Source: Deinococcales bacterium
GTDB taxonomy: Bacteria; Deinococcota; Deinococci; Deinococcales; JAAFIG01
Direction of reading: 5' to 3'
Assembly: GCA_025352125.1 (NCBI GenBank)
Contig: JANXTZ010000012.1
Location: 1 to 54,964 of the forward strand
Length of the DNA stretch: 54,964 nt
The position numbers were made by a program, and so were the translations under genes. The notes below the pieces were generated by a model. It was not told where the DNA came from. It ran no database searches and saw nothing but the letters and a program-made list of their open reading frames with translations. Below, one piece after another: positions 8,061 to 17,158 of the stretch; position 1 is the stretch's first letter; each line of letters opens with the position of its first letter.

Positions 8061-8897
8061 TTACTTGACCGCACCTTGGGTCAAGCCTCGAATCAATTGT
8101 CTCGAGAAGATGATGTACAACACCAGAATTGGCAGCACCGCCAGTGTTAGGGCTGCAAGCACGGCGTTCCAATCGCTGATGAACTGCCCCAAAAACACTT
8201 CAGCGCCCAAAATCACGGTTTTGGTGGACTCGAGCGGCGCGAGAATTAACGGAAACCAGAGGTCGTTCCAGACTGGAATCATGTTGAAAATGGCGACCGT
8301 GCCGAGGGCTGGGCGCACCAAGGGCAGCACCAGCCAGAAGACGCGGTATTCGCTCGCGCCGTCGATGCGCCCCGCGTCTTTGAGTTCTTTGGGAATGGTT
8401 TTGAAAAAGGCGGTCAGCACAAAAACTGCCAGTGGAATGCCGCTGGCAACATAAACCAGAATCAATGCGAAGAGCGTGTTGTTGATGCCGAGCGCAACCA
8501 TCATCTTCAGCAAACTGACCGTGCCCAACCGAATCGGGACCATGATTCCAATTGCCAGGTAAATGCCCAAGAGTGGATTGGTTTGAAAATCGTACTCGGC
8601 AAGGGCAAACGACGCCATCGCGCCAAAGCCCAAAATCAAGACCAGTGAGATGATGGTGACAATCAAAGAGTTGAGAAAATACTGCTCGAAGTGGGCGCTC
8701 GAGAACACAGTTTGATACCCCACAAGATCAAAGGTTGAGGGCAGCGGAGGCTCGAGCGGCGCACCAAAAATCGAGAGTCGGGCTTTTAGCGAATTCATGA
8801 CGATCAGAAGCGTTGGGAACAAGGCAATAAAAGTGTAAATCAGCAGCACCGTATGAACTCCAGCATGGGAGAAAAACGTTTTGGTTTTGGGATTCAT
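8061..8897 (-). CDS. sugar ABC transporter permease (MalG/UgpE type)
   Basis: A 278-residue inner-membrane permease of a carbohydrate-uptake-1 ABC importer, with six likely membrane spans. The cytoplasmic EAA-type loop ELKDAGRIDGASEYRVFWLV (about residues 168-187) contacts the ATPase. ATG at 8897 overlaps the stop of the upstream permease (ATGA), so the two are translationally coupled. With the binding protein at 9977-11239 it makes the membrane part of one importer. No ATP-binding subunit gene is nearby, so a shared MsmK/UgpC-like ATPase elsewhere is expected. The substrate is unknown; divergent Gfo/Idh/MocA genes suggest a polyol, inositol or modified sugar. Confidence 0.9.
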   Translation of the reverse strand: MNPKTKTFFSHAGVHTVLLIYTFIALFPTLLIVMNSLKARLSIFGAPLEPPLPSTFDLVGYQTVFSSAHFEQYFLNSLIVTIISLVLILGFGAMASFALAEYDFQTNPLLGIYLAIGIMVPIRLGTVSLLKMMVALGINNTLFALILVYVASGIPLAVFVLTAFFKTIPKELKDAGRIDGASEYRVFWLVLPLVRPALGTVAIFNMIPVWNDLWFPLILAPLESTKTVILGAEVFLGQFISDWNAVLAALTLAVLPILVLYIIFSRQLIRGLTQGAVK

Positions 8898-9805
8898 AAT
8901 TCGACATTCTCGATTCGACGTTGAAAACCAAAAAGGTAGATCAAAACCCCAACCAAGATGATCAACAGCATGATGCCCGCCACGGCAGAACCCAGGTACG
9001 GGTTGCCGCCCTGAAGTTGAAAACCAAAGAAGGTACGGTAAAAAAAAGTGCCCAGCAAATCTGTCGAGAAGCTTGGACCCGCCAGCGCACCCTGGGCGCT
9101 GTAGACCAGATCAAAAGCATTGAAATTTCCGACAAAGGTCAACACGCCAACAATGCCAGCCGTCGGCAGCAACAACGGAAATTGAATCTTCCAAAAGATC
9201 GTCCAGGCGTTCGCGCCGTCCACCCGCGCCGCCTCGAGAAACTCTTCAGGAATGCGGATGATGCTTGCCAGGAACAGCATCATCGGAATGCCGACGTACT
9301 GCCAGACCGAAATCAGCGACAGGGTAATCAATGCCGAGTTTTCCACACCGAGGTTCATTAAATTGAGCAGTGGGATGTGGCTCGAGATACCCCAGAGTGG
9401 ACTGAGGATCAGCTTCCAGGCGAAACCGACAATCACCACCGAAAGCACCGTTGGCGTGAAGATTAATGTTCGGTACACCACGCTGCCACGAATTTTCAGA
9501 CTCAATAAATACGCCAGCAGCAAGCCCACAGGATTTTGTACGCACATGTGAATCACAAAAAATATCAGGTTGTTCTTGAGCGCTCCCCACAAACGATTTG
9601 ACAGTGTTGGGTCGGTCAGCAACTCACGGTAATTCTCGAGTCCCACCCAATGCACCACATTTTTTGCATCGCTCGAGAAAAGTGACAAGCGCAAACTGTC
9701 AATCATTGGGTAAATCATGAACACCGTGTAAATCAGCACGGCTGGGAAAAGAAAAACCAGAATGTGAACTGGGAATTTTCGGTTTAGTTTGCGCATGGAA
9801 GTCAT
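8894..9805 (-). CDS. sugar ABC transporter permease (MalF/UgpA type)
   Basis: A 303-residue permease with six likely membrane spans and the EAA loop EEFLEAARVDGANAWTIFWK (about residues 186-205), characteristic of the first permease in CUT1 importers. ATG 9805 is used; a second ATG three codons later is possible. The stop overlaps the start of the second permease by four bases. The preceding 170 bases back to the binding-protein gene hold repeat elements, so transcription may be attenuated between the binding protein and the permeases, which would fit the usual excess of binding protein. Confidence 0.9.
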   Translation of the reverse strand: MTSMRKLNRKFPVHILVFLFPAVLIYTVFMIYPMIDSLRLSLFSSDAKNVVHWVGLENYRELLTDPTLSNRLWGALKNNLIFFVIHMCVQNPVGLLLAYLLSLKIRGSVVYRTLIFTPTVLSVVIVGFAWKLILSPLWGISSHIPLLNLMNLGVENSALITLSLISVWQYVGIPMMLFLASIIRIPEEFLEAARVDGANAWTIFWKIQFPLLLPTAGIVGVLTFVGNFNAFDLVYSAQGALAGPSFSTDLLGTFFYRTFFGFQLQGGNPYLGSAVAGIMLLIILVGVLIYLFGFQRRIENVEL

Positions 9806-9870
9806 GGTTTTAGTTCCTCGAGAAACAGTTTAAAGATCAGAATAACCCATCCCTCAAGGTAGGAATTAAA

Positions 9871-9909
9871 CTCCCTTCTCCTGATGTTGGGAGAAGGGCT
9901 GGGGATGAG
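9871..9909 (+). repeat. REP-like palindrome, copy 1
   Basis: CCCTTCTC/GAGAAGGG arms round a short loop, followed by a GGGGATGAG tail. The same unit occurs inverted at 13444-13482 and again at 27236-27274, always between genes. Such units act as mRNA stabilisers or terminators in other bacteria. Confidence 0.6.
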
Positions 9910-9943
9910 CGACCATGCCCGCTAGGTGCACGTTTATGGTCAA
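9909..9943 (+). repeat. 34/35-bp palindrome-ended dispersed element, copy 1
   Basis: Begins GCGACCATGCCCGC and ends TTTATGGTCAA. The GACCAT/ATGGTC inverted ends enclose a non-palindromic core. Near-identical copies are at 13538-13571 and 36347-36380. This copy directly follows the REP-like unit and carries one extra base in the core. Confidence 0.65.
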
Positions 9944-9976
9944 GAGAGGGTAGACAGAACAACCACGCTCGAGCGA

Positions 9977-11239
9977 TTACTTCTTTGGTTTGTACCAACC
10001 ATCCAAGTTCTTTTGCACCATGTCAGCCGCAGCTTTTGGTGTCAATGTGCCGTTCAGAACACCGGCGCTGGCAGCCCAAAGGTCATTCTCGTTGTTGAGC
10101 TTTTCGTTGCGCGACAAAATCTGGTAGCTCGAGCGAATCGTGCTGTCGCAATCGTCGCGCCAACTGACAAATTCTTGTGCCAGTGGGTCTTTGAGCTTGA
10201 TCTTGGCTTTTGAGAGCGAGAAGAAACCAGGCAGGGCGTTGGCGTAAATTTCGGCGAATTCTGGGGTGGTCATCCACTCGAGGAACTTCTTGGCAGATTC
10301 CTTGTTTTTGCTGTTGGCGTTCAAGCCCGTGGCAATGTCGGTGTGATCGCTGATGTAGCATTTTTTCGCGCCGGCTGGAAGTGGTGGTTTGAACGCGCCG
10401 AGTTCAAATTTGGCGTTGGCTCGAAAGCCCGATATTTCCCATGAACCGCTTGGGTAAATCGCGCCGCGTCCCAAGGAAAACAGGTTTTGGGCGTCTGGAT
10501 ACGAAACGCTTTGATAGCCTTGCTCGAGGTACGGCGTCCATTTTGAGAGCGCCTGAAAGGTGCGCAGGAAGCCGCCCGTGTTGTACTTGGCTTTGCCCGC
10601 GATCAAGCCCAAACGACCCGTTTCGCCCTGCCAATAATTGGGTCCAATGTTCTGAAAACCAACTGTGGCGCTCTCCCATTGGTCTTTTGTACCCATGACG
10701 AGCGGCGCGTACTTGCCGTTCTTTTTGATGGTTGCCAAAATTTTGAAAAATTCCGCTTCGGTTTTGGGTTCTTTCAAACCAAGCTCGGCAAAGATTGCCT
10801 TGTTGTAAATAAAGCCGTGAATCACGCTTGCCATTGGCACACAAAAGGTGTTTTTGCCATCATCGGTTTGCCAAGCGCTCTTGGCGACGTTCGAGAAATT
10901 GCCCATGCCAGCCAGGTCGTTCAGGCTTGCAAGGTTTCCTTTGTTGTATAACTCGAGCGACTTGTCAAACGGACGGCAGGTGATCAAATCGCCCGCGCTG
11001 CCGCCTTGAAGCTTGGCGTCCAGGGCGCTGTTGTACTCGGCTGGTGCACTCGGAGCAAAGGTCACTTCGATGTCTGGGAATTTCTTGTTGAACGCCGGAA
11101 TAATCTCGTTTTGCCAGATTTTCAGGTCGTCGTTGCGCCAAGATTCGATTGATATCTTGGTTTTACCCTGACCGAATGCCAGTCCCGCGAGTGCCACACC
11201 ACCTGCGAGTAGTAGAAAAACCGCTGCCGATTTCTTCAT
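9977..11239 (-). CDS. extracellular sugar-binding protein of ABC importer
   Basis: A 420-residue solute-binding protein (SBP family 1). The signal sequence MKKSAAVFLLLAGGVALAGL ends near AFG; no clear lipobox Cys is seen. The mature protein opens with KISIESWRNDDLKIWQNEII, the usual first strand of the sugar-binding fold, and includes the hinge-region phrase YPSGSWEISGF near residue 258. ATG 11239 is preceded by GGAGG. It delivers sugar to the permeases at 8061-9805 on the same strand; 170 bases of repeats separate them. The divergent promoter region (11240-11357) is shared with two oxidoreductase genes, so uptake and oxidation are probably induced together. The substrate cannot be read from sequence alone. 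Confidence 0.9.
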   Translation of the reverse strand: MKKSAAVFLLLAGGVALAGLAFGQGKTKISIESWRNDDLKIWQNEIIPAFNKKFPDIEVTFAPSAPAEYNSALDAKLQGGSAGDLITCRPFDKSLELYNKGNLASLNDLAGMGNFSNVAKSAWQTDDGKNTFCVPMASVIHGFIYNKAIFAELGLKEPKTEAEFFKILATIKKNGKYAPLVMGTKDQWESATVGFQNIGPNYWQGETGRLGLIAGKAKYNTGGFLRTFQALSKWTPYLEQGYQSVSYPDAQNLFSLGRGAIYPSGSWEISGFRANAKFELGAFKPPLPAGAKKCYISDHTDIATGLNANSKNKESAKKFLEWMTTPEFAEIYANALPGFFSLSKAKIKLKDPLAQEFVSWRDDCDSTIRSSYQILSRNEKLNNENDLWAASAGVLNGTLTPKAAADMVQKNLDGWYKPKK

Positions 11240-11357
11240 CCCGTGCCTCCTTGTGGGCGTGTTCCGCCCCGTGCAATGTTGAGAGCACCAGCCTATCTCG
11301 AGGTATGCTGAAAACGCAAATTCAAATGATTACGATTTCACTTTGACAGGAGGAACT

Positions 11358-12344
11358 GTGCGCGTCGGAATGGTCGGTACGGGTTCGATGGGACTTGCGC
11401 ACGCCAACGCTTGGCTTGAGGCGGGCGTGAGGCTCTCTGGCGTGATCTCAGGGCATCTTGAGCACGCCCAAGCTTTCGCCCAGCAGCATCACACGCAAGC
11501 CTTCCAAAGTTTGCAAGATTTGCTCGAGGTGGTCGATGTGCTCGACATCTGTGCGCCGACCCATTTACACCGCGAAATGACCGAAGTTGCTGCTCTGGCT
11601 GGCAAGCACATCATCTGCGAGAAACCCATTGCCTTGAGCGTTCAAGATGCCCGAGCCATGATCGAGGTTTGCTCGAGTCACAAGGTGCGGTTGTTCATCG
11701 CGCAGGTTGTGCGGTTCTTTCCGCAGTACCGCGCCGCCCAGGAAATTCTGAAAAGTGGTCAACTCGGAAACCTTGGCGTGTTGCGCCTGAAACGTGCCGG
11801 CTATCCACCAAGTCCGACCTGGTTTTTAGACGAGACAAAATCTGGCGGTATGGTCATGGACCTGATGATTCACGATTTCGATTATGCACTCTGGCTTGGC
11901 GGGCAAGTCTCAAGGGTGTATGCCACCTCCGCTCGAGCCTTCCACCCAAGCTCGAACCGTGATTACGCCCTCGTGACGCTGGGGTTTGAATCTGGTGCGA
12001 TGGCACAAATTGAGGGCGGTTGGGCGTATCCCAAAGGTACGTTTCGTACCAGCCTGGACATTGCGGGCAGCCAGGGTTTGATCGAATGGCATTCAGATTC
12101 CTCGAGCACGATCAAAAACTTTCTCGAGCCTCAAGATACCGATGTTGGCGCGGTTGGGATTCCAAGCTCGGTCCTGACCGAAGACCCATACACCACCCAG
12201 ATCAAACACTTCAAACATGCGCTCGAGAATGAAACGCCTTTTGATGTCACGCCTCAAGATGCGCTGGCAGCCTTGGAAATTGCCCTCGCCGCTCGAGAAT
12301 CATTGCAATCGGGACGCGCCGTGCATCTGGCAGGCTTCAGATGA
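11358..12344 (+). CDS. Gfo/Idh/MocA family NAD(P)-dependent oxidoreductase
   Basis: A 328-residue sugar or inositol dehydrogenase. The N-terminal Rossmann domain shows VGMVGTGSMGLAHA (3-16) and the EKPIAL signature (about 94-99), whose Lys is catalytic in this family. The C-terminal domain is the usual alpha/beta fold with GGMVMDLMIHDFD, carrying the conserved substrate-site H/D pair. I start at GTG 11358, four bases after a perfect AGGAGG (11348-11353); a TTG 15 bases upstream is in frame but lies before the ribosome site. The gene is translationally coupled to a second family member and divergent from a sugar importer. Function inferred: oxidation of the imported sugar or polyol. Confidence 0.9.
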   Translation: MRVGMVGTGSMGLAHANAWLEAGVRLSGVISGHLEHAQAFAQQHHTQAFQSLQDLLEVVDVLDICAPTHLHREMTEVAALAGKHIICEKPIALSVQDARAMIEVCSSHKVRLFIAQVVRFFPQYRAAQEILKSGQLGNLGVLRLKRAGYPPSPTWFLDETKSGGMVMDLMIHDFDYALWLGGQVSRVYATSARAFHPSSNRDYALVTLGFESGAMAQIEGGWAYPKGTFRTSLDIAGSQGLIEWHSDSSSTIKNFLEPQDTDVGAVGIPSSVLTEDPYTTQIKHFKHALENETPFDVTPQDALAALEIALAARESLQSGRAVHLAGFR

Positions 12345-13342
12345 GGGTCGGTATCATGAGTTTTGCGCACCTTCACGCTGAAGGCTACATCGGTTTGCTG
12401 CGCTCAATGCCCGACATCGAAGTTGTGGGATTCTCCGACCTTGACCACGCTCGAGGCATGGCGATGTCGCAACAATACTCCAGCATCAGGTTTCCCAGCC
12501 ATGAAACCCTGCTCGAGCAAAACCTCGACGCTGTGATTGTCTGCACCGAAAACGCCACGCGCCGCGAAGCCGTCGAACTGGCGGCTCGAGCGGGCTGTCA
12601 CATTCTATGCGAGAAACCGATTGCCGTCACGCTCTCTGATGCGCTGGCAATGCGTGACGCGGTGGCAAGCGCTGGCGTGAACTTCATGACCGCCTTTCCG
12701 ATGCGTTTTGACCCAAGCATTCAAATCATCCGCGAACTCGTTCAAGCAGGCGATCTTGGGCGTGTTTACGGCGTGAACGGCATCAACCATTCCGAAATTC
12801 CCAGAGCACACCGCGCCTGGTTTGCGAGCCGTGAACTCGCTGGCGGCGGCGCGGTCATGGATCACACCGTTCACCTGACCGACCTGTACCGCTGGATTTT
12901 TGACACCGAAATTCTCGAGGTGTATGCCGAAGTCAGCAACCCGTTTTACCCAGACGTGGACGTGGACACCGCCGGAATCGTGACCTTCAAACTCGAGAAT
13001 GGCATGTTTGCGGGCATTGATTGCAGTTGGTCGCGCCCGACCACTTACCCACGCTGGGGACATCTCAAACTCGAGATCGTCGGCGAACGCGGCTCGCTCG
13101 AGGTGGATGCCTTTGCGCAGCACCTGACCCTCACCAGCACCAAACCAAGCTCTAGAAACCCGAACTGGCACGGTTGGGGCAGCGACCCGAACAAAGCCAT
13201 GCTGACCGAATTTTTTGCCAGCATTGAAGAAGCTCGAGAACCCAGCGTGACCTGGAAAGATGGGTTTGAGGCGTTGCGGGTGGCGTTGACGTGTTACGAA
13301 TCGGCAGGGATTGGGCAACCGGTGAGGCTCGAGAATTTGTAG
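12341..13342 (+). CDS. Gfo/Idh/MocA family oxidoreductase, second copy
   Basis: A 333-residue paralogue of the preceding gene (signature CEKPIAV near residue 90; GGGAVMDHTVHLTDLYRW near 170). Its ATG overlaps the upstream stop (ATGA), so the two are made together. The dinucleotide motif at the very N-terminus is MRVGIMSFAHLHAEGYIGLL, with the glycine-rich turn replaced by SFAHLHA, a known variation in some family members. Paired Gfo/Idh enzymes often carry out successive oxidation and epimerisation or reduction of one sugar. The gene is dense in CTCGAG: 9 of the 16 copies in the 2 kb holding both genes. Confidence 0.88.
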   Translation: MRVGIMSFAHLHAEGYIGLLRSMPDIEVVGFSDLDHARGMAMSQQYSSIRFPSHETLLEQNLDAVIVCTENATRREAVELAARAGCHILCEKPIAVTLSDALAMRDAVASAGVNFMTAFPMRFDPSIQIIRELVQAGDLGRVYGVNGINHSEIPRAHRAWFASRELAGGGAVMDHTVHLTDLYRWIFDTEILEVYAEVSNPFYPDVDVDTAGIVTFKLENGMFAGIDCSWSRPTTYPRWGHLKLEIVGERGSLEVDAFAQHLTLTSTKPSSRNPNWHGWGSDPNKAMLTEFFASIEEAREPSVTWKDGFEALRVALTCYESAGIGQPVRLENL

Positions 13343-13443
13343 ATTTGATTTACGAGATACATCGGCTGGTAGCAGATGCAAAATACAGCCTATTGCGAAA
13401 CCCTTTATTCCAGACACAAAAATCAGTAATTGCTTTGCCTACT

Positions 13444-13482
13444 CTCATCCCCGACCCTTCTCTCAACATCGAGAGAAGGGGG
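13444..13482 (-). repeat. REP-like palindrome, copy 2 (inverted)
   Basis: CTCATCCCCGA tail, then CCCTTCTCT/AGAGAAGGG arms. It is the reverse of the unit at 9871-9909, extended similarity including an ATTAAA flank. It lies in the 370-base gap after the second oxidoreductase and may serve as that operon's terminator. Confidence 0.6.
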
Positions 13483-13523
13483 TTTAATTAAATTCTGAAA
13501 AAATAGAAATATTCCCTCCTAAA

Positions 13524-13584
13524 CCCTCTTTCGCTTGGCGACCATGCCCGCAAGGTGCGTTTTATGGTCAAGAACGAAAGAGGG
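13524..13584. repeat. hairpin CCCTCTTTCG/CGAAAGAGGG with nested 34-bp element
   Basis: The outer 10-bp arms (13524-13533 and 13575-13584) enclose copy 2 of the GACCAT/ATGGTC element (13538-13571). Without the element the arms would form a compact REP-like hairpin, so it appears inserted in the loop. The rest of 13343-13712 contains no gene. Confidence 0.6.
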
Positions 13585-13701
13585 TGGCGAGCCTGAGCGA
13601 GTCGGGTGAGAGTTTCGAGTGATTGATGATTCAGTTATTCACGTCAGACATAGATTTTTGGCTTTTTCGAGGTAGGAGAACCACTAGAAATCGATGTGAG
13701 A

Positions 13702-13707
13702 TATAGT
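13702..13707 (+). promoter_or_regulatory. -10 box TATAGT, leaderless start
   Basis: TATAGT ends five bases before the GTG at 13713, so transcription should begin at or next to the start codon; no Shine-Dalgarno sequence is present. Confidence 0.45.
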
Positions 13708-13712
13708 GCATT

Positions 13713-14195
13713 GTGGACGAAATTATTGATCTCAATTTGGGTATTTTCCCTGAAGCAGCCGTATCAGGCGCGGTTCTCGTGCAGACTGATTGCTCTATGA
13801 CATTGACTTTTAATGCAATGCGCCCAACTGATAAAATGTCTGCTTATGGTGAATTTTACCGAGAAAATGCGGGTATAGCCATCTTTCGGTTTAAGAATTG
13901 CTTCCAAACCCGATTTGGAATACCCAGTGATGAAGCTCGAGGTGCGATCCCTCGCTTCAAAGACGAAACTTACGGGATTTACGAAGTTCAAAATTCAACA
14001 TGGATTCAAGAATCACTCCGAGATAATCGCTACAAATTCCTCAAGACTCGAGATGACTTTATTCAAAAGCATCTGCTATTTACCTTTCATGACAGCACTT
14101 TTGAATGCTTGGTTCATGATTTTGCGTTTGAACTGTCAACAGAGCCATATGCTGAGATTTTTGACAAAATCAAACAATGGGTACTCTCAGAATAG
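13713..14195 (+). CDS. hypothetical protein, 160 aa
   Basis: A 160-residue soluble protein with no signal peptide or membrane span, rich in aromatic residues. It has a short patterned region (TYGIYEVQNSTWIQESLRDN, about 89-108) and a C-terminal helix ending FDKIKQWVLSE. I do not recognise a family, although the layout recalls small immunity-type or PilZ-sized proteins. Start GTG 13713 was chosen because a TATAGT box ends five bases upstream. It stands alone, bounded by the repeat cluster on the left and a convergent gene on the right. Base composition is more A+T-rich than the oxidoreductase genes before it and CTCGAG is sparse (two copies), which hints at later acquisition. Confidence 0.6.
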   Translation: MDEIIDLNLGIFPEAAVSGAVLVQTDCSMTLTFNAMRPTDKMSAYGEFYRENAGIAIFRFKNCFQTRFGIPSDEARGAIPRFKDETYGIYEVQNSTWIQESLRDNRYKFLKTRDDFIQKHLLFTFHDSTFECLVHDFAFELSTEPYAEIFDKIKQWVLSE

Positions 14196-14216
14196 ATAAG
14201 AAATTTTCGAGCCTTC

Positions 14217-14995
14217 TCAATACGTGAAATGCTTGATCTTCTCCCCGCGTTCTTCAATCTCGGTCATGGCTTCAATCCCAATCTCGAGGTGCACATCCGC
14301 CCAATTTTGCGTAACTAAAAAGTCCGAAGCCTCGGTTTTGATGCCCTCGGGTGTGGTCGGCACGTCGGATACCAGCAGCAACGCGCCCCGAGAAATTTGG
14401 TTGTGATGTCCGACAATAAAAATCGTGGCGGTTTCCATGTCAATGCCAATGCAGGTCAGGCGTTGCAAGCGCTCAAGGAAAGCGGTGTCGTGTTCCCAGA
14501 GTCGGCGGTTGGTGGTGTAAATGACGCCCGTGCGGTATCCCAAATCTCGAGAGACAATGCGGTCAGAGACGAATTTGTGCAGTTTAAAACTGGGCAAGGC
14601 TGGCACTTCGGGCGGTAAGTCATCGTTGCTGGTGCCCTCGCCGCGAATAGCGGCGATGGGCAAGATAAAATTTCCGATCTCGGTGGAATCTTTAAGACCG
14701 CCGCATTTGCCCAGAAATAACACGCCTTTTGACTCTCGAGCGGAGCGTAAATCCATGATCGTGGCGGTGTTGGCGCTGCCGATCCCAAAGTTTACCAGGG
14801 TCAAGCCGTGGCTATTGGTGGAGGCTTGCATCGGGCGTCCCTCGCCGTGAATCTCGCAGCCAAATCGGTTGGCAAAATTCTCAGTGTAATTTCTGAAATT
14901 GGTCAGCAGAATGTAATCGCCGAACCCTCGAGCGGCATTCCCGTGTAACGCGGCAACCAGTTTTTGGCGATCTCGAGACGGTTTTCATGAATCAA
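14217..14995 (-). CDS. amn: AMP nucleosidase with apparent frameshift
   Basis: AMP nucleosidase hydrolyses AMP to adenine and ribose 5-phosphate. The intact reading frame 14217-14831 and its upstream extension show the family core: VNFGIGSANTATIMDL, LFLGKCGGLK, IAAIRGEGTSNDD, GIDMETATIF and LLLVSDVPTTPEG. The expected N-terminus (EIAKNWLPRYTGMPLEG, then FGDYILLTNFRNYTENFANR) is present but split between two frames; one missing base in the CCC run at 14925-14927 (GGG in the gene), immediately before a CTCGAG, explains it. A TTG at 14995 can start the first part; ATG 14989 would start it only if another base were restored near 14981. It may be a recent pseudogene or a consensus error. The downstream core alone lacks about 60 residues. 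Confidence 0.7.
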
Positions 14996-15000
14996 CTTAC

Positions 15001-15036
15001 AACAAAAAACTGGAAACCCATCTCGAGTTTCCAGTT
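15001..15036 (-). terminator. rho-independent terminator of ftsH
   Basis: On the minus strand a 10-bp stem AACTGGAAAC/GTTTCCAGTT with CTCGAG in its loop is followed by TTTTTTGTT. It begins 15 bases after the ftsH stop. Confidence 0.8.
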
Positions 15037-15050
15037 TTGGTATTTGCTTT

Positions 15051-16946
15051 TTATGCCCGTCCTGGTTTTGGCAGCACGGTTGGCGGCATGAATCCTGGTT
15101 CTGGTTTCTCTTTTGGTGGTTCACGGCGTGGCGTTTCGTCTTCAGGCAGTTCGCCGCCCTCGAGAAGCGTTTGGAAGTCCTCGCCGCTCAAGGTTTCTCG
15201 GGTCAGCAATTCACGCACGACCCGGTTCATGTCTTCACGGTGATGCTCGAGCAGCAAACGAACGCGGGTAAATTGTTCTTCGACAATGCCTTTGACTTCA
15301 GAATCAATCACGCGCGCGGTCTCTTCGCTGTAATGGCGCACCTCGCCGCCGTAACCCAGGTAATTTTGTTGCTCCTCGACCAGTGCCACATGTCCGAGGT
15401 TCTCGCTCATGCCCCATTCGGCAACCATCTTGCGGGCAATGTTGGTGGCTTGTTGAAAGTCGTTCTGAGCGCCCGTGGTGACATCGCCAAACTCGAGTTC
15501 TTCGGCGGCGCGACCCGCCAGCGCCACGGCGATGCGGTCGAGCAGGCGTTTTTTGGAGTAGTGCATTTGCTCGCCTGGCATCGGCATCATGAAGCCTGCG
15601 GCATTGCCGCGTGGCACAATTGTTAACTTGTGAACGCGGTCTGCCATCGGCAACAGGTTTGCCGCCAGCGCGTGACCAACCTCGTGGTACGCCGTGATGC
15701 GTTTGTCGGCGTCGTTGATGACCCGAGATTTTCTGGCGGGTCCCATCGTCACACGGTCTGCGGCTTCGTCAAGATCGCGCAGGCTGACTTTGCGGCGTCC
15801 ATTTCGAGCGGCCAGCAATGCGGCTTCGTTCAAGAGATTCTCGAGATCGGCACCGACCATGCCTGGGGTGCGGCGGGCAATCACTTTCAGGTCAACGTTT
15901 TCCTCGAGCGGCTTTTTGCGGCTGTGAACGCGCAAGATTTCCTCGCGCCCCTTCACGTCTGGCGCATCCACCACGGTTTGACGGTCGAACCGACCTGGGC
16001 GCAAGAGCGCGGCATCGAGCACGTCTGGGCGGTTGGTGGCTGCCAGAATGATGATGTCGTGCTTGGTTTCAAAGCCGTCCATCTCGACCAAGAGTTGGTT
16101 CAAAGTTTGCTCGCGTTCGTCGTTGCCGCCGCCGAGTCCACTGCCGCGTTTGCGACCCACAGCGTCGATCTCGTCAATAAAGACAATGCAGGGCGCGGCT
16201 TTGCGGGCTTGCTCGAACAGATCACGAACCCTTGCCGCGCCGACACCGACGAACATCTCAACAAAATCTGATCCCGAAATCGTGAAGAATGGTACTCGAG
16301 CCTCGCCCGCCACGGCTTTCGCCAGCAAGGTTTTGCCGCTGCCAGGAGGTCCGACCAGCAAGCAACCGTGAGGAATTCTCGCGCCGATGTCGTGAAAGCG
16401 GGCGGGGTTTTTCAGAAAATCCACGATCTCGGTCAGTTCCTCTTTGGCTTCGTCGCAACCCGCCACGTCTTTAAAGGTGGTTTTGGGTGCGCCTTCGGGA
16501 ACAATTCTGGCTTTGGATTTGGCAAAACTCATCGCACCGTCTTGACCGCCGCGCATTCCGCGCAACAAGAACCACATCAGACCAACCATTGCCAGAATTG
16601 GCAGCAAATTGAACATGATGTTGAGCCAGTTCATGCCTTGACCGTTGTCCACATCGACGTTTTTGATGCCCTTGTCCTTTAAAAAACTGGGACTGCTCCA
16701 ATTGTCGGTGATCGTGGTGGCGGTGCTGAATTTTTTGCCGTCCTGCATTTCTCCGTTCAGCATCACGTTTGCGCCCTCGGTGTTGATGTGAACGCTTTTG
16801 ACTTCGCTTTTGCTGACCGAATCAATGAAAACCGAAAAATTGATGGGTTCGACGTTGCTGCGTGGCACATTGATCGAAATTAAAACCCCAACCATAATCA
16901 GTGCCAGCACAATCAACCAGATGTTGACGGGAGGGAAACGCTTCAC
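15051..16946 (-). CDS. ftsH: ATP-dependent zinc metalloprotease FtsH
   Basis: A 631-residue membrane AAA+ protease. Two membrane spans (about 7-26 and 108-128) flank a periplasmic domain. The AAA domain has Walker A GPPGSGKT, Walker [12 protein letters not shown], the pore motif [10 protein letters not shown] and the second region of homology [20 protein letters not shown]. The protease domain has the zinc site HEVGH and the third ligand region in an [13 protein letters not shown] segment. The C-terminal tail is Pro- and Glu-rich. Start GTG 16946 is chosen for the AAGGAG seven bases upstream; an ATG 18 codons earlier has no ribosome site. FtsH degrades unassembled membrane proteins and regulators. 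It stands as its own unit with a terminator behind it. Walker A has Ser where most FtsH have Thr, a conservative change. Confidence 0.97.
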   Translation of the reverse strand: MKRFPPVNIWLIVLALIMVGVLISINVPRSNVEPINFSVFIDSVSKSEVKSVHINTEGANVMLNGEMQDGKKFSTATTITDNWSSPSFLKDKGIKNVDVDNGQGMNWLNIMFNLLPILAMVGLMWFLLRGMRGGQDGAMSFAKSKARIVPEGAPKTTFKDVAGCDEAKEELTEIVDFLKNPARFHDIGARIPHGCLLVGPPGSGKTLLAKAVAGEARVPFFTISGSDFVEMFVGVGAARVRDLFEQARKAAPCIVFIDEIDAVGRKRGSGLGGGNDEREQTLNQLLVEMDGFETKHDIIILAATNRPDVLDAALLRPGRFDRQTVVDAPDVKGREEILRVHSRKKPLEENVDLKVIARRTPGMVGADLENLLNEAALLAARNGRRKVSLRDLDEAADRVTMGPARKSRVINDADKRITAYHEVGHALAANLLPMADRVHKLTIVPRGNAAGFMMPMPGEQMHYSKKRLLDRIAVALAGRAAEELEFGDVTTGAQNDFQQATNIARKMVAEWGMSENLGHVALVEEQQNYLGYGGEVRHYSEETARVIDSEVKGIVEEQFTRVRLLLEHHREDMNRVVRELLTRETLSGEDFQTLLEGGELPEDETPRREPPKEKPEPGFMPPTVLPKPGRA

Positions 16947-17158
16947 AGGGACTCCTTCTTGACGGAATGCAGACTGAAAACGGCATGCGACACGGCGCAA
17001 AGACGTTGATGGGTGAAAGCTCGAGGTTCTGACATAAATTATTTTACTGCTTTCTTTGAATTTGAACGGGTTGAATGCCCCAAAGTTTTGAGCACCTGCT
17101 TGAGCACCCTGTAACGCTACGTGAGTGCTTGTGATTGCACTGGATTCAAGATCACAAC

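Noticed and set aside
13524..13584. Riboswitch before the gene at 13713
   Set aside because: The hairpins belong to dispersed repeats and end about 120 bases before a leaderless start, so they are not in the mRNA leader.
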